Shown: positions 57,394-64,000 of the stretch, one piece after another | Numbering within the stretch: the stretch's first letter is position 1 | Layout of the letters: the number at the start of each line of letters is the position of its first letter | DNA from: Cerioporus squamosus | Lineage: Eukaryota > Basidiomycota > Agaricomycetes > Polyporales > Polyporaceae | NCBI GenBank assembly: GCA_022592435.1 | Contig: JABYQS010000055.1 | Span: forward strand, 1 to 64,000 | Direction of reading: 5' to 3' | Length of the DNA stretch: 64,000 nt | Notes under the pieces: generated by a model | Database searches by the model: none | The model's input: only the letters and a program-made list of their open reading frames with translations | Told to the model about the DNA's origin: nothing | Made by a program: the position numbers and the translations under genes

Positions 57394-59327
57394 ATGGTTT
57401 TAGCCCCGAAGACGGTCTTCTGCTATGAGTGCAGGAAGGGCTTCCGGACGAAGAATGGATGTCGGGCGCACGGCAAAGCCAAAGATCACCAATGGCAGAC
57501 ACCTGCAGGCACCGTGGTCTCGATCTCTGTCCCGACAGCCCCGCCGGGCCTTGTGGTGGAGTTGTATTCACAAGTAGTCACTCTGGCGGCCCACGTCCAA
57601 GGAGAGAGAATCACATCGCAGTTCGTGTACTGCCCGTTGTGCGCTCGTCGGTGGGGTACGTGGTTTGAGCTCAACCGGGTGAGTTTCGTCGCTAGCAACA
57701 GACTTTGTATTATATCACTTCCCTGACCATCGGCAACCCCAGCACTACACCGAGGCGCATCCTGTGGAACCTGCCCTGAAGGATGTCCTACGCAGCCAGT
57801 GTGCCTCTCCTGGACCGCTCGTGATCGAGGACGAGGATGAGGGGGTACGTTCCGTCTGCCTTATTGACTTGACTTCCCCGCCTGATATAACTACCACTGC
57901 GCAGCCAGAAGACGTTGATCCCATCGAGGATGTATACGCGCGGGAAATCAATGTTGCCGCAGCCGAGGTACGTCGACGACTGACCAGTGTCCATCCAGGT
58001 CCATACGCAGTAGTCCTCACCATACGTAATCAGGCTCCCGATGATATCCACACTCATCCGACCACTGCAATGGACATTCCTGCTCTGTCATCTGTCAGCG
58101 ATGATGCTACATCGACGGGTGAACCGCGACCGGTTGTCGTGCTCGAGTATCCAGCTGCGGAATTGGTGCGCGCGGCTATTGCCACCGCGGAATCCGGATC
58201 GCTTCTCTGACGAAAGTCCTTTAGGCAGGAAAGCACGTCGATTCTCAGGTGCAGAGTGACAACACAAGCCAGCTACCTACCGATGCCCCAAGGACAGCGA
58301 CCCCCGTCACGGCACAGAGCAAGAAAGCTATCAAGAAAGCCAAAAGAGCCGAAAGAGCCGCCAAGGACGCGATGAACGGTGAAACGAGGGCGGAGAAGAA
58401 GGCTAGGAAGGCCGCAGCAAGTGCAGAGAGGAAGGCCAAAAAGGCCGCCGAGAGGGCCGCGAGAGAAGAGTCATCAAAGGCAGCCGGGATTGATAGTATC
58501 GACGCTATCAAGGACCAGATTGCGACCCTCAAGAAGAACGAGAAGTCCTTAGCGCGCGAGGCAACGAAGATTGTCGACAGGCTGACAGCGTTCCATGACG
58601 GTGTTTTGTCTCTTCAGCACAGCGGCGGAATTGGCGTCGTCGAAAGCGAGTACGTAATCTACATGCTTGTTTTTGTACCGCTCAGCGGCTGATGCGGAAC
58701 TCGTCGCAGAATATCTGCCGCTTCGGGAGCTCCCCTCGCAGCAGCTATCACACAAACCGAGGACATACAAGTGAACCTCTCAGACGAGCAGCTCCTTCGC
58801 ATCTTTGCGCTGCGCCATGGGGTGAACATGAGCTCGAAAGTCCGAGACTTGCTCGCGAGCACAGAGATGGTGGCCACACGTTCCGACGGCTTGCAGCCTG
58901 GCGAACCAGAGGACGTGCCGTCCCCGACGACATCGTTGCCCAAGAGCCTATCAGACTCCTGGGAGAAGACCGTGTTTGACGAGCTCCGAGGTAACAGGTA
59001 TGCTTCTCTACTCCCCTCTCTTTCCTGTCCTACCTACTCATGGTTATCATGTCAGCAACGATGCTGAGGATGCAGAAGGCTCGCACACGGCCGAAAGGTC
59101 ATCTCTTCTTCGCTGCCGCCTATGCCTCAAGAACGTCTGCGACGAACCTGTCGCCACTCCGTGTGGTCACGTATTCTGTCATAGGTGAGCCTCGTGCTCA
59201 CGTCGTGCATGGTTGCACTTGCTGAGGCTGCGGTGTGATGGTAGTTGCATCGGGAAGGAGCTCATCGCTCACTCGAAGTGCCCCGTCTGTCAGCGGACGG
59301 TCTTGCAGCGGCTGGCCCTCGACTGAT
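57394..59327 (+). CDS. C2H2-like finger / coiled-coil / RING protein, copy 7
   Basis: Exons 57394-57678, 57743-57844, 57905-57967, 58034-58165, 58249-58649, 58710-58997, 59056-59184 and 59246-59327 give 493 residues in frame. The start MVLAPKTVFCYECRKGFRTK opens a canonical C2H2 finger (HGKAKDH). FVYCPLCARRW ends exon 1 and exon 2 opens on His (HYTEAH). Unlike its relatives, it has a long Lys/Ala/Glu coiled coil (SKKAIKKAKRAERAAKDAMN, then RKAKKAAERAAREE, LKKNEKSLAREATKIVDRL), typical of oligomerising E3 ligases. The RING is CRLCLKNV, CGHVFCHRCI, KCPVCQ with tail TVLQRLALD. The acceptors at 58249 and 58710 were chosen because they alone keep the frame. Confidence 0.78.
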
Positions 59328-59803
59328 AGAAGAGCTGACCCCAGGGAATACGCTTATCGGGAAGAGACGGACCGGCAACTCGACCTCATGGTTTACCTCG
59401 GAAACAATTCTACACTGCAGGATCTGCCCACAAAGAGTTGTAAAATTATGTGTGGTCTGTATGATATGCGTTTTCTGTGATTGACGTGTGAAGCAGATAT
59501 GAGGATTACACGTCCAATTGAGGGCGCACCGCCGAAGACGGGCCTTGTTGTACTCGTACACGACTTCGAGACCCTGCTTGAAACTCGCGTCTCGGGCCAT
59601 GAGTTCGACCACTCCGTCGCAGGCATTTAGCCAATACAGAAGCATAGAAGTTTTCAAATGAATTGCGGTCCTGTCATCGACATCGGGAAGCTGCGGTAGG
59701 CGCGACGGTATAAAACAGGCGCTATCTTCAAGTTCATCTCGGACTTCAGGCTCTGAACTCGCCCTCCCACAAGTTGCCCACTCCCTCGGCATATAGCCCC
59801 AAG
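59328..59803. other. Intergenic with TATA element
   Basis: 476 bases; TATAAAA at 59709-59715 is about 90 bases upstream of the next start. A minus-strand open frame across here shows no family features. Confidence 0.5.
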
Positions 59804-62182
59804 ATGCCGCTGCCTTACCAGCCCCAGGAACCGGCCGGGTATCGTGCCAGCAATGATTACGCGTATGCTCGCGCCGCTTCGGTCGACCTTGACCCAGAAG
59901 AGCTGTTCAACGCCATATGTCACTCATTATCGATCTGCGGTGAGCAACGGTCGACATGACTAACGTGACTTACACTGATTGCTCTCGATACAGCTCTGCA
60001 GCGCCGTAGGGGTCTGAGGAAGGTGCATCGTAGACTGCCTTCGATAGCGCAGAAGTTGAATATGATGGCGGACGGTGCTTATGCGCACCACGACTGGCGC
60101 ATGGTTGATGCCGTTGTGCGCGTTTGGGTCACGGTCTGCGCAGATGCTGCCTTGGGGCGGGAGTTACTCAAGCAAGGTGAGTGAGTACGCCGACGTCGCA
60201 GTCCATATGCTCAACAGGGCGTGTGCGGGTTGGGCAGGCATTCTGGATAGAGCATTGCGGCTTGTCAACACCGACGTGTGCAGCTCTCAATTGACTCTGC
60301 TCTTCACCCTCCTGGCGAACCACGGCGACGGGACGGTGAAAGTGGAGATCGTACGTGCGATCGCCACCATGTTCGTCGGCGGGTACCAGCGGTGGCGTTC
60401 GGATTTACACAGGACGTCCACCTTTATCATCATGGCGTTGTATCACTGCCTGGAAGCCGTGACGTTCCCCTCTACTCCTCCTACATCAGGCACGATATTC
60501 AACTCGGATCTCCCTGCAACAGTTCTCGCGACGCACATCCTGGAACACTTCCCTAAACCTCACGTCCCCCACGCCGCGATAGTACACGCCTTCCCGCTAC
60601 TCATAACCTGCGCTATGTCCTGTTCGGCGATTGGGATCGCGCCCGTGGTGCCCGTCCTCGAGTTCCTCACCATGCTTATCAAGAGTCGGAACATCGGCCT
60701 CCGCTGCGCCGCCATCTGGACTTTCGGTCGTCTCTGCCCCGAAGTGTCCAGCGCGGACTCGGCGACCGTGTGCACCCCTCCTCATGTTCCGGACGAGCGC
60801 GTGCCTCCAGGGGGTGAGATTGCAGAGTCCAGACGGTGCACACGGGAGTTGCTGACGCTCGTGCAGACTCTGGTCGCAGACGGCGACCTCTGGCAGTTCG
60901 GGGTAGAGATGGCTGAAGTCGTGATGCAAGGCCGGCACACCTACGAGGACGTCGATCTTCTCGACCTTGGGGGAACAGCGACACTGGCTGACTTTGATAC
61001 GTGGGACCGCTTGCTCCGGGAGGTGATCATAGTGGTGATGAAGAAAGACTGCCGTTACCGGGACAAGGCACACGTGCTCTACTTGGAACACGAAGTGCTG
61101 TTCGAACCGCCGGACGTGGTGGCGGCTCATGCACATCGGATCTTGCACTGGGATGCCGCACATGCTTATGCTCACGTTTTGTTTTGCGAGAATGCCCCGC
61201 ACCTGGAGATGGCGTTGCGGACCGCAGTGGACGGGCTAAAGCTGCCGGACCTCACTCCTCATCTGCAGCGACGACTGCTGCTCCGTGCGCTGGACCTCTC
61301 CTATGCCAAGGCTTGTGCGTTTCTGCTTGGAGCGAATGCGACCGAGTTGTCACGCCTGCGGGAGGGCAAAGGCTGGCTCCGACTTGGTCTGGACTACGCA
61401 CATCGATTCATCAAGGATGCTCCGAAGGACTCGAGGGACTTGCCGCACGTCGCCGACCTCTGCATGAGCATTACGCTGATGCTACGGGGACGGTCGCTCG
61501 GTGAAGACCTTGCGCCCATCCAGGTACGTATCTGCATTTCCCTTTCCGCAAACTCCACACTGACGGAATGAACATGCAGCCCATATTGCGTATCCTCGAC
61601 CGCTCGTTGACCACTCTCAAGGAGCTCGGTATTGACGTCGGCGACAATCCCACACGGGCAGGGAACAGGCTGTTTGTTCAGCACTTTCCTCGGGGACTCG
61701 AGAAATGGGGCGTCTTCCTGTCCGGCTTTCACGAACAGGACCATGCGATCCGCGCATCTATCTCATACCCCCGGAAGTCCGCCAGCTCCCTTGAGGATGT
61801 CCAACATCCTGAGCGGGGTGAAGGTAACGTCGCGGAGCCCGGCAACTCGGACACTATTGCGTGGTGGGGAACCGCGGCGGCGGCGACCGTCCACTCCCTC
61901 ATGCGAGGCCCGTTGCGGTGCTGCTGCCGCGCCAGCGAACTAAACGGGTGCGTGCAGCTTGGCCCAGGCCTAATTACTCTGCTCCAGTGCACATGGTGTG
62001 GCGACACCACGGCTCTGATCAAACAGTGCGGAGGGTGCGAGCAAGCTTGGTATGTCGCTCCCAGATGCCTCGCTCCTTGTGCTCGAGCTGAACTCCCGTG
62101 TAGGTACTGTGACTCCGAGTGCCAACGTGCGCATTGGCCTGAACATCGGAAAGAGTGTAAGGCTCGCTCGATATCGGGTTAA
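59804..62182 (+). CDS. MYND zinc-finger protein, copy B
   Basis: Exons 59804-59939, 59994-60176, 60238-61523, 61580-62049 and 62104-62182 give 717 residues. The start is MPLPYQPQEPAGYRASNDYA. Segments parallel copy A: RRGLRKVHRRLPSIAQKLNM, WVTVCADAALGRELLKQGIL, SRNIGLRCAAIWTFGRLCPE. The C-terminal MYND is LQCTWCGDTTALIKQCGGCE, then WYCDSECQRAHW and PEHRKEC, with all ligands present. The exon plan (short first exon, one long exon, MYND split before the YC pair) is the same as in the gene at 43311-45878, confirming duplication. Function unknown; MYND fingers mediate protein contacts. Confidence 0.83.
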
Positions 62183-62589
62183 TTAGTATGGGATACATGC
62201 AAGTTACAGGTGATGATACACACGCGGGTTTCCGAGCGCATTCGAGGGGACTGTGGGCACAGTCCACGCAACAGCAGTCATATTCTCTTTTTATATCCAT
62301 TCTTGTAAGTACTTGAATCCTCACGCAAGTTCGCGTGCTCGCACCCATCGATGTTGACCGCCTGCTGGCATCATGGTCGCGTACTCTCCGTGGACGGTGT
62401 CCGTTGTGAACGGTTTTGTTCTCCCTTGATCTGACTTTGCAATGCAATTGGGTCTTGCCTTGATATAATGTCGTCTCTGTGAGTTGGCCCAGTCGCCATA
62501 GGATACTGTAGTAGCTTACATGGCTCTGAGTCGGGTCTGGGTAGACTGCAGGGGAAAAAGACCAGAAAAAACTAAGGAAGACAACTTCA
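62183..62589. other. Intergenic
   Basis: About 400 bases; 3' flanks of the MYND gene and of the minus-strand tRNA. An A-rich run near 62553-62570 (T-rich on the minus strand) follows the tRNA and may act as its RNA polymerase III terminator. Confidence 0.45.
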
Positions 62590-62651
62590 CTGCCCCGGTG
62601 AGGCTCGAACTCACGACCTTCCGATAATCGGCATACAAGGTAACAGTCGGA

Positions 62652-62678
<27 letters not shown>
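62590..62678 (-). tRNA. tRNA-Asn (GTT) with a 15-nt intron
   Basis: Read on the minus strand, the acceptor arm TGCCCCG pairs with CGGGGCA and the discriminator is G. The D stem is GCTG/CAGC, the anticodon stem TCCGA/TCGGA with loop CTGTTA-A, and the T arm GTGAG/CTCAC around TTCGAGC. The anticodon is GTT. The 15-base insertion lies after position 37, the standard tRNA intron site. Mature length 74 before CCA. Confidence 0.93.
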
Positions 62679-62682
<4 letters not shown>

Positions 62683-62837
62683 AGGGGAGTCGTTTAAAGG
62701 TTTATTATCGTGTGCGCGCAACATCGGAGGAAAGCGGGACACGTGCTGGGTTGTCGGGCGGCTCGGGGAGGAGGAGGCGGAAGACAGAGCTCTTCCTCCC
62801 AGTCGCACTGTTGTCTCTACGCCGGGTCGCGTTCACC

Positions 62838-63340
62838 ATGCAGCCAACTCTCATCCGCCGTCAGCTCGGTGGCCTCGTCCCCCCGAAAATCGCATCTCCG
62901 TCTATCCTCGTGAGTGTCTCAGACGGCCAGCCTCTGCCAGCACCACATTTTCGCTGACCGGGGCGTAACAGTCGTCTGGCTCCGGCGCAGGTCTCGGGCC
63001 CCTCGTGAACTTCTACTCCAAGCTCCCCAAGGGTCCTTCGCCCTCGACGGCGTCGGGCGGCATCAAGGCGCGGTACTTCAACGGCAAGAACGCGTCCGCT
63101 GCCCCCGTCCTGTTCACGATTCTCGCCATCTTCGGTCTGGGATACACCATTGACTACCAGAGTGCGTGTTTGTTGCCTCGTTGCTGGGTATATGCAGGTG
63201 TTGACGTGCGCGGCGCGGCTGTGGGGGATGGTGTGATCAGTGCATCTCAGTGAGTTGTTTTGCTTTTATAGTCGCGGTGTCGTGTCACGTCGCTGACTCG
63301 CGTTTGTTTCCCAGAGCACCACAAGAACCACGCTCACTAA
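62838..63340 (+). CDS. ATP17: Mitochondrial ATP synthase subunit f
   Basis: Exons 62838-62909, 62972-63161 and 63315-63340 give 95 residues. The start MQPTLIRRQLGGLVPPKIAS is basic like a mitochondrial leader. The core LGPLVNFYSKLPKGP, GGIKARYFNGKNASAAP, the membrane helix VLFTILAIFGLGYTIDY and a His/Lys-rich end (KHHKNHAH) match fungal subunit f of the F1Fo-ATP synthase stator/membrane sector. The last intron (153 nt) is long, so one small extra exon cannot be excluded. Confidence 0.88.
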
Positions 63341-64000
63341 ATCACGAGTGCCCTCGGAGGTGGAATGTGGTAGACGTAGATGGGAGTGCTTGTGTATGGA
63401 GAAGGAATTGCATTCACTCGCATTCACCTGCTGCCTCAGGAAATCGTCGCCACATCGCCACGTACTCATTGCGCCGTGAGTCTTCTGGATGGTCTGCTCT
63501 ATGCGTCCCTTGTTGCACCCGCAGGCGAGGCGATGAACCGTCCTGTTCTATCATGTTGTTCGCCATGTTCTGGGGTGCTTGCGCTCTTGGGCGACAGATG
63601 GAACTCCCTGACCTCTCCAAGTGCACCTGGTGCTCTAGCGGCTGTGTGATCAAGGCTGGCTGTAGCACTCAAACTGGTCAGTTCTCTTGACTCAGACTAG
63701 AGGACGGGACTGACGCACTGCTGTAGGCACCGAGTTTGCTGCTGGAGCAGGCATAACTTTTCGCTCGGTATGCGGTTCGGGGCAAGTCGTCGGTGCATCG
63801 CAGCTGAAGATATTGCCTCGTGAAGCTGAACAGTGGCCCTTTTCTCCCCTCATTACGTCTGGCATGTAAGCATCAATTATGTGTATCATGGACGCTGGAT
63901 GTGAGATTGGAAAGGACCTGCGCGTACTCGGGGTCGCAGACCGGATCGTCGTGACAACCACGCTGTGCCTTGGCCCCTTGAGGTGCGTACTTCGACATCA
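63341..64000. other. Window end, possible partial exons
   Basis: A plus-strand stretch at 63580-63680 followed, after a TAG acceptor near 63726, by EFAAGAGITFRSVCGSGQVV reads a little like protein. I recognise no family and cannot fix start or strand; it could be part of a gene running out of the window. Confidence 0.25.

Noticed and set aside
59262..59792. 176-codon minus-strand frame
   Set aside because: Overlaps the last exon of C2H2/RING copy 7 and has no family features; possible but unsupported.

Overview
The window looks like a gene-dense piece of a basidiomycete genome, most likely a wood-decay Agaricomycete. The evidence is GC-rich coding sequence, many short GT-AG introns (mostly 50-70 nt), MYND and HAM1-like proteins, a FET3/FTR1 iron-uptake pair, a secreted expansin-like protein and a Ty1/copia retrotransposon. 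There is no prokaryotic signal. All gene models were spliced by eye from splice sites, reading frame and family motifs. Most models close in frame over every exon; the exceptions are flagged.

Layout. 1-6.0 kb: a poorly recognisable, probably decaying low-complexity gene region on the minus strand, then non-coding sequence. 6.0-14.4 kb: a two-finger PARP-type zinc protein (-), a C2H2/RING protein (+) and the histone chaperone subunit HIR1/HIRA (+). 15.2-20.0 kb: a young, nearly intact copia element with identical-looking 272-bp LTRs and a 5-bp target duplication. 20.2-22.5 kb: a JTB-like small membrane protein and a secreted double-psi beta-barrel protein. 22.7-27.4 kb: divergent FET3 (ferroxidase) and FTR1 (iron permease) around a shared promoter holding three ATCWGATAA-type GATA sites. 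29.5-35.5 kb: three C2H2/RING genes on the minus strand. 35.9-47.8 kb: housekeeping and small-domain genes: a DUF4336 protein, adenylosuccinate synthetase, a PAH protein, CIA1, a second PAH protein, a MYND protein and histidinol-phosphate aminotransferase. 48.4-51.5 kb: a HAM1-like protein. 52.5-59.3 kb: three more C2H2/RING genes on the plus strand. 59.8-63.3 kb: a second MYND protein, an intron-containing tRNA-Asn and ATP synthase subunit f.

The most unusual content is a local family of seven C2H2/RING proteins: one near 9.7 kb, three near 32 kb and three near 56 kb. Members share N-terminal or internal Cys2His2-like fingers, a disordered middle, a C-terminal C3HC4 RING ending in a short hydrophobic tail, and a distinctive exon plan. 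Phase-0 introns cut each split finger just before its histidine, so exon after exon begins with a His codon; one such exon is exactly 147 nt in three members. Two copies show lesions (one damaged RING, one +1 frameshift), as expected of a birth-and-death family. Their architecture suggests ubiquitin ligases with variable substrate-binding fingers; that role is inference.

Other links: reductive iron uptake (FET3-FTR1) sits in the same window as the cytosolic iron-sulfur assembly factor CIA1; two PAH-domain genes flank CIA1; and two MYND genes are clear paralogues. The neighbourhood therefore contains several small local duplications among conserved single-copy genes.
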